64,000 bases of DNA from Chroococcidiopsis thermalis PCC 7203 (GTDB taxonomy: Bacteria; Cyanobacteriota; Cyanobacteriia; Cyanobacteriales; Chroococcidiopsidaceae): the NCBI RefSeq assembly GCF_000317125.1, contig NC_019695.1, positions 4,762,336 to 4,826,335 on the forward strand. Direction: 5' to 3'. The position numbers and the translations under genes were made by a program. Below, in pieces: positions 7,189 to 17,152 of the stretch. The notes beneath the pieces were generated by a model, which was not told the DNA's origin, made no database searches, and saw only the letters and a list, made by a program, of their open reading frames with translations. The stretch's first letter is position 1, and each line of letters starts with the position of its first letter.

Positions 7189-9894
7189 TCACCACCGTGG
7201 ATTTGTCACGATCAATGCCTCTGCTGCTGAAGCTTCTAGTGGCATAGAGAAAAAATATCCCTGTCCGTATCCACAGTTCAACTCTCTCAACCGGGCTAAT
7301 TGCTCTGCTGTTTCTACTCCTTCTGCTGTCACGTCTACGTCAAGCTTTTGGGCAAGCGTCACGATTGTTTCAGTGATTTCTAGACTGACCGCACTAGTCC
7401 CGATATTGCTAACAAAAGAGCGATCGATTTTCAACATATCGATCGCAAAGCGGTGAAGACGACCTAAAGATGAATAGCCAGTGCCAAAGTCATCAACGAG
7501 CAACCGAATTCCCATCGCTCCGAGTTGCGAGAGCATGACACTTGCCGCTTCATCATTCTGCATAATCGCATTTTCTGTAATCTCTAGCTGTAGACTAGAA
7601 GCATCTAGATGAGTCTCCTGTAGGACTCGATCGATGTGCTGTAGCAGCTCAGCTTGTCCAAACTGGGGAGTACCAAGATTGACGTTAATGGTTAAGGATT
7701 GAATTGCTCTTGAGGAATCACTCGCGGCGCTTTCCTCGTCAGCTGGGCTAGATAAGAATTGCTCTTGCCACTGTTGAAGTTGGTGACAAGCTTCCCGCAG
7801 CACCCACCGATCTAGAGCAAGACCTAGCCCGATTTCTTCTGCAATGGACATGAACTCGGTTGGGTAAACAAGACCTCGATTTGGATGCTGCCAGCGGATT
7901 AGCGCCTCAAAGCCTACAATTCTACCAGTTTGCAGCGATACGATCGGCTGATAGTGAATCCGAAACTCCTGACGCTCAATCGCTCGTCGCAGCTCCGTTT
8001 CCATCTGCAAGCGTGCGATGGCGCGATTGCGCATCTCTGGGTTGAAGATCTCGTATCGCGCTTTACCTAAGCTCTTGGCTCGGTACATAGCGATGTCAGC
8101 GTCGCGCAGTAGGTCTTCTGGATGGTTATTACTTGTCGTTCTCAGAACAATGCCAATACTTGCTGTAGTAAATACCTCTTGCCCGCCTAGATTGAAGGGC
8201 AATGTCAGTTGGGCTTGTATTCGTTCTGCGACTTGGATAGTGTCGCTGATGTCATCAATACCCTCAAGCAAGATAGTGAATTCGTCTCCCCCAAGTCTCG
8301 CCGCCGTATCTATAGGGCGTATGCAAGCTTCTATTCTTCTAGCAATAGCTATGAGAAATTCATCTCCAAGTGTATGCCCGAGACTATCATTGATTACTTT
8401 AAAACGATCTAAGTCAAGGAAGAGGACAGCAAATAGATAATCTTCATCTCGTTTACTATATTCCACCGCACGCTCTAGGCGATTCATGAATAAAGCTCGA
8501 TTGGGTAAACCAGTGAGGGCATCGTGAAACGCATTGTGCAGCAGTTGCTCCTCTGCGTGCTTACTCTCTGTAATATCTCGACAAATTACGTGCAACTCCG
8601 TAGGCGTTCCATCTTGGTCAAATAGTAGTTGGCTGCGTTCGCGAACCCACACAACCGAGCCATCTTTACGAATTTTGCGCAGTTCATTTTCACTAGTGAC
8701 CAACCTTTCCCTCAAGACTCTATCCAACCACTGTTGAGCCAACTGCCAATCTGGTTGGTAAATCGTCAGCCAAATCGGTCTGCCGATCAATTCTTGTTTG
8801 CGGTAGCCTAGAAAATCAGCACCAATCTGATTGATCGATCTAATAATTCCATTAACTGCGATCGAGGCATAGGAATCGGGAGCAGAATCGTACAAATTTT
8901 GATATTGTTGCTGACTCTCTCGCAGTGACGCTTCTACTCGCTGGCGTTCTGTAACCGCAGCACCCACAAGCAAACCCGTGTATGAAACTGTCATCAAGCA
9001 AAACTGTAAGGCTAATGTATTATTCCCAGAGCGAATGTAAACCAGGAGCGTGACACCAATATTGATGATTAAAACTGCCAGCACTGCTCGCTCGAATCCG
9101 TGCCGCACTGCAATCCAAATCAACGGCAAAAACACAAAATAGCTGTATTCTAAAGATAATCCTGGTGGAAATCCATAACCGAGCCAGATAGCGAAAATTA
9201 AAGCAGTCATATCTATGCTGTAATCTAGCACCGCTTGACTCCTCAACCGACCTGAGCCGATCTGCTGCGTCGGTCTTTCTTGAGTATCCTGCCACTTAGC
9301 CTCAGATGCTAGGCGTAACAAAAGCAAAAGCGGTGGCGCTAACATCGCAATGCCAGTAGCCTCTCCAGCCCATTCGCGGATGACTTGCACCGTCCATTGA
9401 GACCAAGAAAGACTGCCAGCTGCTGCTAACGTCGTTACATATAGCCCAGAAACTACAAGCGATGTGATAAAGGTGACAATAGTAAATCTAAAAACGTCCC
9501 GAAAACGGCGGAGGTATGGATCGATGTGTAACTTGTGCAACAACAAAGCACTAGCTAGACTGTAGCCTAGCATTATCCAGATAGCACAGAGCAACACGTA
9601 TAACGGAGCAATGTTTAGTGGGCTCACCACTAACATATGTAGTAACGGAATGAGCAGCAACTCAGGAGTATAGCGCAGACCAAACCCCAACAAAAGTACG
9701 AAGTGAAGTCCGGCTGATGGATCCCAAGGGCTGATCGCCGCCGCCGTGTCAAAGACAGAGGCTAATTCTTCTAGACCTAGTCCAGCTAAAACGTAAACCG
9801 CCACAAGCAGTAGAGTACGCAGACTTGAGGGGAGATGTCGCAGCCATCTGAATAGTCTTGGGAAAATGTGCCAGTTGTTACGCCCTATTCTCAC
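7189..9894 (-). CDS. MASE1-PAS-GGDEF-EAL cyclic-di-GMP enzyme
   Basis: 901 residues. The N-terminal MASE1 membrane-sensor domain (about 25-310) has eight or so hydrophobic helices. A PAS domain with PAC follows (about 325-445). The GGDEF domain (about 455-620) retains RLGGDEF. The EAL domain (about 630-890) retains FEALIRW, ENAIMQN, DDFGTGYSSL, KIDRSFV and EGVET. Both the diguanylate cyclase and phosphodiesterase sites look intact, so the net direction cannot be predicted. The start is a GTG with no convincing ribosome binding site. No in-frame ATG exists nearby. Confidence 0.95.
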   Translation of the reverse strand: MRIGRNNWHIFPRLFRWLRHLPSSLRTLLLVAVYVLAGLGLEELASVFDTAAAISPWDPSAGLHFVLLLGFGLRYTPELLLIPLLHMLVVSPLNIAPLYVLLCAIWIMLGYSLASALLLHKLHIDPYLRRFRDVFRFTIVTFITSLVVSGLYVTTLAAAGSLSWSQWTVQVIREWAGEATGIAMLAPPLLLLLRLASEAKWQDTQERPTQQIGSGRLRSQAVLDYSIDMTALIFAIWLGYGFPPGLSLEYSYFVFLPLIWIAVRHGFERAVLAVLIINIGVTLLVYIRSGNNTLALQFCLMTVSYTGLLVGAAVTERQRVEASLRESQQQYQNLYDSAPDSYASIAVNGIIRSINQIGADFLGYRKQELIGRPIWLTIYQPDWQLAQQWLDRVLRERLVTSENELRKIRKDGSVVWVRERSQLLFDQDGTPTELHVICRDITESKHAEEQLLHNAFHDALTGLPNRALFMNRLERAVEYSKRDEDYLFAVLFLDLDRFKVINDSLGHTLGDEFLIAIARRIEACIRPIDTAARLGGDEFTILLEGIDDISDTIQVAERIQAQLTLPFNLGGQEVFTTASIGIVLRTTSNNHPEDLLRDADIAMYRAKSLGKARYEIFNPEMRNRAIARLQMETELRRAIERQEFRIHYQPIVSLQTGRIVGFEALIRWQHPNRGLVYPTEFMSIAEEIGLGLALDRWVLREACHQLQQWQEQFLSSPADEESAASDSSRAIQSLTINVNLGTPQFGQAELLQHIDRVLQETHLDASSLQLEITENAIMQNDEAASVMLSQLGAMGIRLLVDDFGTGYSSLGRLHRFAIDMLKIDRSFVSNIGTSAVSLEITETIVTLAQKLDVDVTAEGVETAEQLARLRELNCGYGQGYFFSMPLEASAAEALIVTNPRW

Positions 9895-10101
9895 TACCTC
9901 ACCCGCTTTCCACTACTTAGATAGTGTATGGTTCTGTTGGTTAACTTGAATCTAGCTACTTACGTAGAAACGCTTCAAAACCGCAGCAAGATGATTTGGT
10001 AGATATCTTAGACTTATTGCAAATGCGCTTTCTTGAGTTTTATCTGCAACAGGTCTATTGTAGGATGGTTGAAGTCTGAGGCAGTTCTTCTCGCCGTTGC
10101 T

Positions 10102-10767
10102 ATGATTCTCACCCGCGCCTATCTCGAATCAGGGCTGCTACAAAAAGCGATCGCTCAATCTAAATTGGGAAAACTCCTGCTAAGCGAGGCGGAGTTGCAG
10201 GCATCTATTCAACAAACTTTAGCACGACAAAAACCCAATTCTGATATTTGGTTGTTTGCTTACGGTTCTCTGATTTGGAACCCAATTTTTCATTTTGCTG
10301 AATATCGCACTGGTACGATTTACGGTTTGCATCGCCGTTTTTGCCTCTGGACTCCCCTCGGTCGCGGTACGCCGGATAACCCTGGTTTGGTTTTGGGACT
10401 CGATCGCGGTGGTAGTTGTCGCGGCATTGCCTACAGAATCGCTGCGGCTAATGTCATGTCGGAATTAACCATCGTCTGGCGGCGAGAAATGATTGTTGGT
10501 TCCTACGTTCCTACTTGGGTCAAGTTTTATCACGATAAGCAAGTTGTAGAGGCGATCGCTTTTGTTGTGAATCGACGTCGTTCGGGCTACGCGGGTAATA
10601 TTTCTTTTGACGCTACTGTTGATACTCTTGCCACTGCTAAGGGTGAACTCGGTTCTAGTGCTGATTATTTGTTTCAAACTGTAGATGGTTTAAATAGTGT
10701 CGGAATTCATGACAAGCCGCTGTTACGTTTGCGCGATCGCGTGATTGCTAAGCAACAAGGGATTTAA
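10102..10767 (+). CDS. ChaC-like gamma-glutamylcyclotransferase
   Basis: About 221 residues from the ATG at 10102; an open frame extends to 10033 but the extra residues are not family-like. ChaC proteins cleave glutathione to 5-oxoproline and Cys-Gly in the cytosol. The signature W-L-F-A-Y-G-S-L-I-W-N-P lies at about residue 50, followed by the R-R-F-C-L-W-T-P-L-G-R-G-T-P segment and the catalytic-Glu region WRREM. Length and motif order fit ChaC rather than the shorter GGACT family. No operon partners are visible. Confidence 0.9.
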   Translation: MILTRAYLESGLLQKAIAQSKLGKLLLSEAELQASIQQTLARQKPNSDIWLFAYGSLIWNPIFHFAEYRTGTIYGLHRRFCLWTPLGRGTPDNPGLVLGLDRGGSCRGIAYRIAAANVMSELTIVWRREMIVGSYVPTWVKFYHDKQVVEAIAFVVNRRRSGYAGNISFDATVDTLATAKGELGSSADYLFQTVDGLNSVGIHDKPLLRLRDRVIAKQQGI

Positions 10768-10825
10768 TGTCACCTCATGATGCAAAGCGATAACTGAAAT
10801 ATTTTGGTTCGATCGCAATATACTG

Positions 10826-10853
10826 GTAGGGGCGCACAGCTGTGCGCCCCTAC
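10826..10853. repeat. 28-bp palindrome, GTAGGGGCGCACAGC family
   Basis: A perfect 28-bp palindrome (GTAGGGGCGCACAG joined to its complement CTGTGCGCCCCTAC). Other copies are at 19460-19487, 19883-19910, 31482-31509 and a half copy at 21511. This one is intergenic. Confidence 0.92.
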
Positions 10854-10885
10854 TACGGATTGTGTATTTCATGCTACCAAAGGCT

Positions 10886-11416
10886 ATGACTACCATTGCC
10901 CAAACCGATCGCCTCACGATTCGTAGCTGGATTCCTGAAGAGGATGCAGAATCGGCTTTTCAAATTTATAGCGATCCAGAAGTGACGCGATTTATTAAAA
11001 CTAAAACTACTAGTACTGAAGACGCAATTAAACTACTTCAACGCTGGGTAATATTATCGACTCAACTTAATGGTGGAGGCTTTTGGGCAGTTGTAAGTAA
11101 AGCAACGCCTGAAATTCTCGGTACGATTATTCTCATTCCCTTGCGAGATGAAGCAGAACAATGGACACAAGATTATGAAATCGGTTGGCATCTCAAGAAG
11201 TCTGCTTGGGGAAATGGATACGCCACGGAAGCAGCCAGGGCAATTCTTAACTATGGATTTAATATTCTAAAATTACCCACAATCTACTCAGTTGCTAGAC
11301 CCGAAAATACAACTTCAATTCGCGTGATGCAAAGATTGAACATGATACCAATTGGACGGACTCATAAATACTACAAGATGGAACTTGAGATGTTTAAATT
11401 GGGCAAACTCACATAA
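10886..11416 (+). CDS. GNAT family N-acetyltransferase (RimJ/RimL-like)
   Basis: 176 residues from the ATG at 10886 (TDRLTIRSW is the typical start of this subfamily). Acetyl-CoA fold: ILGTIILIPLRDE (beta 4), EIGWHLKKSAWGNGYATEAARAIL (about 108-131, pyrophosphate-binding loop), and the final V-A-R-P-E-N-T-T-S-I-R-V-M-Q-R-L-N-M segment. The substrate is unknown: relatives acetylate ribosomal N-termini, antibiotics or spermidine. It is followed by a short gap and galE on the same strand. Confidence 0.9.
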   Translation: MTTIAQTDRLTIRSWIPEEDAESAFQIYSDPEVTRFIKTKTTSTEDAIKLLQRWVILSTQLNGGGFWAVVSKATPEILGTIILIPLRDEAEQWTQDYEIGWHLKKSAWGNGYATEAARAILNYGFNILKLPTIYSVARPENTTSIRVMQRLNMIPIGRTHKYYKMELEMFKLGKLT

Positions 11417-11570
11417 CAGATACTTAGCGCTGGAACTAGTAATGGTTAAGGCAGGAGACAGAAGACAGAAGTAGTTTTTCTCCCCCAGCTCCCTCAACTC
11501 TCTTCCCTGCTCCCTGACAACTAAATAATCAGTTACATTAAAAGATTGTTGCAGCAAAGGGGAGAAGAGA

Positions 11571-12569
11571 ATGTCGTCTGTAAAACCCACAATCTTAGTT
11601 ACTGGTGGAGCGGGATATATTGGTTCCCATGCAGTATTAGCACTCAAACGAGCTGGATACGGCGTAGTCGTTCTCGATAACCTAGTCTACGGTCATCGCG
11701 ATTTAGTCGAACAGGTTTTACAAGTGGATTTGATTGTTGGTGATATTAACGATCGCCCCTTACTAGACGAATTATTTGCTAAGTACGACATCGCCGCTGT
11801 CATGCACTTTTCTGCTTATGCATATGTGGGCGAATCTGTCACGACCCCAGATAAATATTATCGTAATAACGTCGTTGCCACGCTCACCTTACTAGAGGCA
11901 ATGCAGGCTGCATCGATCGATAAATTCGTCTTCTCGTCTACTTGCGCTACCTACGGCGTACCCAAAACAGTACCGATCCCCGAAGACCATCCCCAAAGCC
12001 CAATTAACCCCTACGGTGCAACTAAATTGATGGTAGAGCGAATTTTGACGGATTTTGATGTTGCCTATGGCTTAAAATCTGTCTGTTTTCGCTATTTTAA
12101 TGCTGCTGGTGCAGATCCAACCGGATTGTTAGGAGAAGACCACGATCCAGAAACTCATCTAATTCCTTTGGTACTGCAAACAGCTTTAGGTAAACGCCAG
12201 TCTGTCTCAATTTTTGGGACTGATTACGATACTCCTGATGGAACTTGTATTCGCGATTACATCCACGTTAGCGATTTAGCCGATGCTCATATTCTGGGCG
12301 TGGAATATCTGTTACAAGGTGGAGATTCAACAATTTTTAATTTAGGTAACGGTAATGGTTTTTCAGTTAGAGAAATCATCGATACTGCCAAGCAAGTTAC
12401 GGGAAGAGAAATTAAAGTTGTAGAAAGCGATCGCCGCGCTGGAGATCCGCCTGCACTCGTCGGTAGTGGTGAAAAAGCCAGAAAAATTCTGGGTTGGAAT
12501 CCCCAATATCCAGAGATAGATAAAATTATCAGTCATGCTTGGAACTGGCATCAAAAACGACACGCATAA
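11571..12569 (+). CDS. galE: UDP-glucose 4-epimerase
   Basis: 332 residues, normal for GalE. It interconverts UDP-glucose and UDP-galactose for glycolipid and exopolysaccharide synthesis. NAD-binding GGAGYIGSH is at residues 11-19. The catalytic Ser/Thr region is FSSTCATYG at about 124-132 and the Y-x-x-x-K is YGATK at about 149-153. C-terminal substrate-binding elements N-L-G-N-G-N-G-F-S-V and R-R-A-G-D-P-P-A-L are present. An AGGGGAGAAG box precedes the ATG. Confidence 0.96.
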   Translation: MSSVKPTILVTGGAGYIGSHAVLALKRAGYGVVVLDNLVYGHRDLVEQVLQVDLIVGDINDRPLLDELFAKYDIAAVMHFSAYAYVGESVTTPDKYYRNNVVATLTLLEAMQAASIDKFVFSSTCATYGVPKTVPIPEDHPQSPINPYGATKLMVERILTDFDVAYGLKSVCFRYFNAAGADPTGLLGEDHDPETHLIPLVLQTALGKRQSVSIFGTDYDTPDGTCIRDYIHVSDLADAHILGVEYLLQGGDSTIFNLGNGNGFSVREIIDTAKQVTGREIKVVESDRRAGDPPALVGSGEKARKILGWNPQYPEIDKIISHAWNWHQKRHA

Positions 12570-12607
12570 TAACTGAATAGCGTCATCGAGATGAATTATT
12601 TGTTGCG

Positions 12608-15600
12608 TTAGGAGCGGTCGCCGGAGCGAGTTGTCGAGACCATCTCCGCGATCGCTTTCACCAATTCATCAGGGTCTATAGGTTTAGGCAAATGCAACTG
12701 AAATCCTGCGGTAATTGCTTTTTGTTGGTCGTATTCTCCAGCATAAGCAGTTAGGGCAATTGCAGGAATTGACAGCGATCGAGACTGCATTATATTTTTG
12801 ACTTTTTCTAGGAACATATAACCATCTATCAGCGGCATCCCAATATCGCTCAAAATGATATCCGGCATTTGTTGAGACAAAGCCACTAATGCATCTTCTG
12901 CCGAACTCACGACCGTCGCTTCTGCTCCATGCTGTTGTAACACGCAAGTCACATACTCTCGCATATCTGGATCGTCGTCTACTGCTAGTACGCGCACGCC
13001 TTGCAGTGGTAATTGCTGACTATTGGATGGCGAGTGATGCATCTCCCGATTCCCGACTCCTGACTCCCGACTCCCTTCCAACACAGGTAATGTCACAGTA
13101 AACGTAGCTCCCTGTCCTTCCCCCAGACTCTCTACCCCAACCGTACCACCGTGTAACTCTACCAAGTGACGTACAATCGCCAGTCCTAAACCCAATCCGC
13201 CAAAAGTCCGAGTTGTACTGCTATCGGCTTGGCGAAAGTAATCGAATACATAAGGCAGAAAATCAGGACTAATGCCTTTGCCAGTGTCGGAAACTTGGAT
13301 TTGGACAGATTTTTGGGAGTCGGGAGTGGGAGAGTGGGAGTCGGGATTCGGAAGTTGAAGTGAAATCTCTACCCGTCCGCCAGCAGGAGTAAATTTAACC
13401 GCATTAGATATCAGATTCCATACCACCTGTTGCAATCGTCCTGAGTCCCCTAGAACTAGGGGAGTCGGGAAGTTTTGGATTTTAGATTTTGGATTTTGGA
13501 TTGTAATTGCTGCTTCCTTGTCTCCCTTGTCCCCCTTGTCCCCCTTGTCTTTCCCAGCTCGTCCCTGCTCCCAGCTCGTCCCTGCTCCCTCAAAAACTAA
13601 ATGAATCTGCTTCGCTTCAGCACTTAGTTGCACCGTTTCCATTGCAGCGAGGATCGTGCTGACTAGATTCACAGGAGCAAATTTTAACGCGAGTTTGCCT
13701 CGGAGAATGCGGGAGACATCAAGCAGATCGTCTACGAGTTGGGCTTGGAGTTTAGCATTGCGCTCGATAGTTTCTAAGGCGCGGTTTCTGGCTGCTTCAT
13801 TATATTGACGCGATCGCAACAGTTTTGCCCAACCGAGGATCGGGTTGAGGGGCGATCGCAATTCGTGGGATAGTACGGCTAAAAATTCATCTTTAATCCG
13901 ATTTGCGGATTCTGCTACCTCTCTTGCCACTTGTTCAGCAGCGTACAATCGCGATCGCTCTAAAGCTTGGGCGCATTGCCGTGCAAGTGTCATCATAAAG
14001 GCACGTTCTGCCACATCGAAATCGCGGGGCTGGTTGAAACTTAGCCCTAAAGAACCGATTGTTCGCCCTTCGATTGTCAATGGTAAGCTGGCAATTGCTT
14101 GAGAACCAGAAGCAATATATGTATCTGCGAGACTCGGATAAAGCTGTTGATATTCAGCAGGCGATCGCGCGATGACCATTTCCCCGGTGCGGATTGTATC
14201 GGTGAGGGGAAGGGGTGTCGTTAGCGGAACGCGCCGATAGGGGGCAATTTCTGCTTCCTGGTAGCCAATCGAGCAGACAATCTCTACCGTTTTACCATTT
14301 TTATGCAGCAAACCGATCCAGCCTCTTGTGGCATTGAAGGCAGCTAGTCCTTGATGCAGTAAAATTTCTCTGACTTGCTCTGTCGTCAATGCTTGAGCTA
14401 GAGCCGCAGTCAAATTTTGTAATTGGTAAACTCGCTGGATATTTAACTCTGCAAGTTGACGTGCTGCTTGCTCTTGCTGCAACAGGCGATCGCGCTCTAG
14501 TTCGGCACGTTTGCGATCGGTCATATCGCTGACTAAAGAGACAAACCCCTCTACCTGTCCTCGACTGTCGAACTGAGGAATATAGACTGCTTCGATGTAA
14601 CGCACTCCGCCATCTTGATAGGGAACTTGACTTTCGTATCTAACTGCTCGTCCTGCTAGTGCTTGCTCTACATAAGGGCGAATCTTCTCGTAAGCAGCTT
14701 CGCCTAAGACTTGCCGTATATGCCTGCCACAAATTTCTGTAGCGGGATGACCGAACCATTGTTCGTAGGTCCGATTCACAAAGCGATAGCGCTGGTTAAG
14801 ATCGACATAGGCAATCAGCGCGGGTACGGTGTTGGTAATTAGGCTTAATTCAGCTTCCCGTTGACTCAGTGATGTTTGAGTTTGTTTGAGTTGAGTGATA
14901 TCGACTACAGTTGCACCTACACCCAATGTCTGTCCGTTTGCCAGACAAACGGGATAAAAATTGACCAGAGAATGGCGATAAACTCCTGGGGAATTTGTTT
15001 CACCGCTAAGTTCTTGATTAAGCAGTGGCTCTCCCGTTTGCATCACTTGCCGCAAAACTGGTTCTAGCGTATCGCCCCACGCTGGTAGCACTTCTCGCAC
15101 GCTGCGATGGAAGTGGTCTTTGAGGGGGATGCCATTAATGTCTGCCAAAGCTTGGTTGACGTGGACGTAGCGGAGATCGGTGTCTAAAAAAGCTAAACCG
15201 ACAGGAGAACTAGCTAACCAAGTATCGATCAATGCCAGGGTTGCTTCTTGTCGCTGCATTGCTTGCTTTAATTGGCGATGCAAGCGAGAGTTTTCCATTG
15301 CCAACCCGACGCGCCGTCCCAGTTCCTCAGCTAGGGTTAAATCTTCATTACAGTAATGACGCTGAGAAGTTGTCAGCATCAGCGACAGTACGCCAAACAC
15401 TTCTCTACCTGCAATCAACGGTACGCAAATCGCAGATTTAATCCCTAGTTGCCGAAAAAATTTCAACTGCTCGGCATCTCGCGCCATAGCTACATAGTTG
15501 GCATCTGTGACTTCAGGAATTAATTCCGATCGCCCTGTGTGAAAAACTCTAGTAATTGGGTGTGTTTGGTCGTTTAAATCTAAGGGATAGGTAGCTGTAA

Positions 15601-16204
15601 GTTGACGCACCAAGTCTGCTCGATTGGGGTCTTTGGCTTGAACGGCAGCCAAAGGATTAATCGCCATGTCTGCGGGGAGAATATCGACGGTGCAGAGATC
15701 GGCAAATTTGGGAATAGTCAGTTCTACAACCGATCGCAATGTTGTTTCATAGTCCAGAGAAGATGTGAGTACGGTGTTGGCAAGATCTAAAAAAGCCAAT
15801 CTTTGTTGCATTGCCTCTGCTCGATCTTTGGCTTTTTGTTCGCGCTGTCGATCGATCTCTGCTCTGTGCTTTGCTATGCGTAACTCCTCGCATAGATAGC
15901 TAATCATGACTCCTTGTAAGGCAAACAATCCTAGCCGTAGCAAGTCGGGCAGGTCAACTATAAATGTATAAGTCGGGTAGTGAAAGAAGTAATTGCTGAA
16001 TAGAATCGATAAGACAGTTGCTACTATTCCAGGTTTTAACCCTCCATACCAAGCCGCGATCGCTACTGCCCCATAAAACAGCAAAAACGGAGTTTTTGTC
16101 ATTCCCAGCCAAGAGTCTAGCCCCAACATGAGCGCCAGAGCTAGCATTACGGCAAGGATAGCAACCCCGTAGGAAGCAATCTGGGAGCGGGTAACTTTTG
16201 GCAT
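12608..16204 (-). CDS. Hybrid sensor histidine kinase with repeat insertions
   Basis: 1198 residues. Order: KdpD-like DUF4118 membrane module (about 12-110), GAF (135-300), PAS (325-440), PAS (450-570), GAF (595-755), HisKA with phospho-His in LAVLSHELRSPLNPI (about 775), HATPase_c (N-box NLISNAVKF; DTGKGIS; GLGLGLAIV) and a C-terminal receiver (DIILSDIGMP). Oddity: about 40 residues within the start of the ATPase domain (13461-13592) are encoded by tandem repeats (K-D-K-G-D-K-G-D-K-G-D-K), and two more low-complexity inserts lie at 13316-13350 and 13035-13080. All keep the frame. The signal sensed is unknown. Confidence 0.94.
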   Translation of the reverse strand: MPKVTRSQIASYGVAILAVMLALALMLGLDSWLGMTKTPFLLFYGAVAIAAWYGGLKPGIVATVLSILFSNYFFHYPTYTFIVDLPDLLRLGLFALQGVMISYLCEELRIAKHRAEIDRQREQKAKDRAEAMQQRLAFLDLANTVLTSSLDYETTLRSVVELTIPKFADLCTVDILPADMAINPLAAVQAKDPNRADLVRQLTATYPLDLNDQTHPITRVFHTGRSELIPEVTDANYVAMARDAEQLKFFRQLGIKSAICVPLIAGREVFGVLSLMLTTSQRHYCNEDLTLAEELGRRVGLAMENSRLHRQLKQAMQRQEATLALIDTWLASSPVGLAFLDTDLRYVHVNQALADINGIPLKDHFHRSVREVLPAWGDTLEPVLRQVMQTGEPLLNQELSGETNSPGVYRHSLVNFYPVCLANGQTLGVGATVVDITQLKQTQTSLSQREAELSLITNTVPALIAYVDLNQRYRFVNRTYEQWFGHPATEICGRHIRQVLGEAAYEKIRPYVEQALAGRAVRYESQVPYQDGGVRYIEAVYIPQFDSRGQVEGFVSLVSDMTDRKRAELERDRLLQQEQAARQLAELNIQRVYQLQNLTAALAQALTTEQVREILLHQGLAAFNATRGWIGLLHKNGKTVEIVCSIGYQEAEIAPYRRVPLTTPLPLTDTIRTGEMVIARSPAEYQQLYPSLADTYIASGSQAIASLPLTIEGRTIGSLGLSFNQPRDFDVAERAFMMTLARQCAQALERSRLYAAEQVAREVAESANRIKDEFLAVLSHELRSPLNPILGWAKLLRSRQYNEAARNRALETIERNAKLQAQLVDDLLDVSRILRGKLALKFAPVNLVSTILAAMETVQLSAEAKQIHLVFEGAGTSWEQGRAGKDKGDKGDKGDKEAAITIQNPKSKIQNFPTPLVLGDSGRLQQVVWNLISNAVKFTPAGGRVEISLQLPNPDSHSPTPDSQKSVQIQVSDTGKGISPDFLPYVFDYFRQADSSTTRTFGGLGLGLAIVRHLVELHGGTVGVESLGEGQGATFTVTLPVLEGSRESGVGNREMHHSPSNSQQLPLQGVRVLAVDDDPDMREYVTCVLQQHGAEATVVSSAEDALVALSQQMPDIILSDIGMPLIDGYMFLEKVKNIMQSRSLSIPAIALTAYAGEYDQQKAITAGFQLHLPKPIDPDELVKAIAEMVSTTRSGDRS
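13461..13592. repeat. Tandem repeats inside the histidine kinase gene
   Basis: Plus-strand TCCCTTGTCCCCCTTGTCCC (9-mer family of 866-982), a GATTTTGGATT 7-mer run and CCCAGCTCGTCCCTGCTCCC are concatenated within the coding sequence, in frame, between the first strand of the ATPase domain and the N-box. Confidence 0.85.
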
Positions 16205-16437
16205 GGAATGCTTAGAGGTATCTATTGCATACCTTAGTTAGCTGCTATCTTCTACCATATGACGGATGAATCGCTTTCTCTATTCTTCCTGAGATAGATT
16301 TTGGGTTGCAATCGATACCACAGGCGCGATTGCGAATCATCAAGACTGGAGGCAAAACTAAATAAAGAAATGTCTTTACAAAGTCGCGTGAAAGATAGTA
16401 CGATGCTTTGTAAAGTAAAAATTTGATTAAATTGGTC

Positions 16438-17151
16438 ATGAATATCCAACGAGTTGCCATAATTACGGCTGCCAGTCGTGGAATTGGGGCGGGTTGTGCC
16501 AGAGAGTTAGCAGCACGGGGTTACAAGGTTTCTTTGATATCGCGAAACCAGAGTATATTCGACTTAGCAGCGGAGTTAGGTGGAATTGCCACGCAGGGAT
16601 CGATCGCCAATGCCGAAGATTTGCAGCAATTAGTGGAAACAACATTGAGTCAATTTGGGCGCATTGATGCCGTTGTGAATAATTTTGGCGATCCGCCGCG
16701 ACCGGATTTACTTTCTATAACCGATGAAATGTGGCAGGAGAATTTTGAAATGCTGTTTCTCAGCGTCGTCCGCATGGCAAGACTGGTAACGGAACCAATG
16801 CGACAACAAGGAGGCGGGGCGATCGTCAATATATCAGCTTGCGATTCGCGCGAACCAGAATTAGGAACGCCCTTTAGCGGGACGCTGCGGGCTGCAATGG
16901 AAGGATTTACGAAACTATATGCCAAACGCTACAGAGCAGATAAAATTCGGATGAATTCCGTTGCCCCTTTTTTTGTAGCGGATAGTATGGAAGAACTTAT
17001 TGGGTGGAACGTACCAAAAGATTTAATGTACGGTCGTCCTGCGACTTATATCGAGCTAGCTAAAACGGTAGCTTTTCTAATTTCTGATGCTGCCAAATTC
17101 ATCTCTGGCACAACACTTAAAATGGATGAAGCTTACTCAGCAGCAATTTAA
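16438..17151 (+). CDS. Divergent SDR-family oxidoreductase
   Basis: 237 residues from ATG 16438. The N-terminal Rossmann signature is clear (VAIITAASRGIGAGCARELA), as are N-N-F-G (NNAG equivalent, about 84) and N-I-S-A. The expected Y-x-x-x-K is absent: the region reads TPFSGTLRAAM, so the catalytic Tyr and Lys are not at standard positions. Some FabG-like SDRs carry S-N-x-x-R-A-A-V there, so this may be an atypical subgroup or a non-catalytic protein. The C-terminal G-T-T-L-K-M-D-E-A-Y replaces the usual V-D-G-G. It ends two bases before the convergent kinase gene. Confidence 0.85.
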   Translation: MNIQRVAIITAASRGIGAGCARELAARGYKVSLISRNQSIFDLAAELGGIATQGSIANAEDLQQLVETTLSQFGRIDAVVNNFGDPPRPDLLSITDEMWQENFEMLFLSVVRMARLVTEPMRQQGGGAIVNISACDSREPELGTPFSGTLRAAMEGFTKLYAKRYRADKIRMNSVAPFFVADSMEELIGWNVPKDLMYGRPATYIELAKTVAFLISDAAKFISGTTLKMDEAYSAAI

Positions 17152-17152
17152 A

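Noticed and set aside
8018-8440. Plus-strand frames inside the GGDEF-EAL gene
   Set aside because: Antisense shadows of a clear coding gene.
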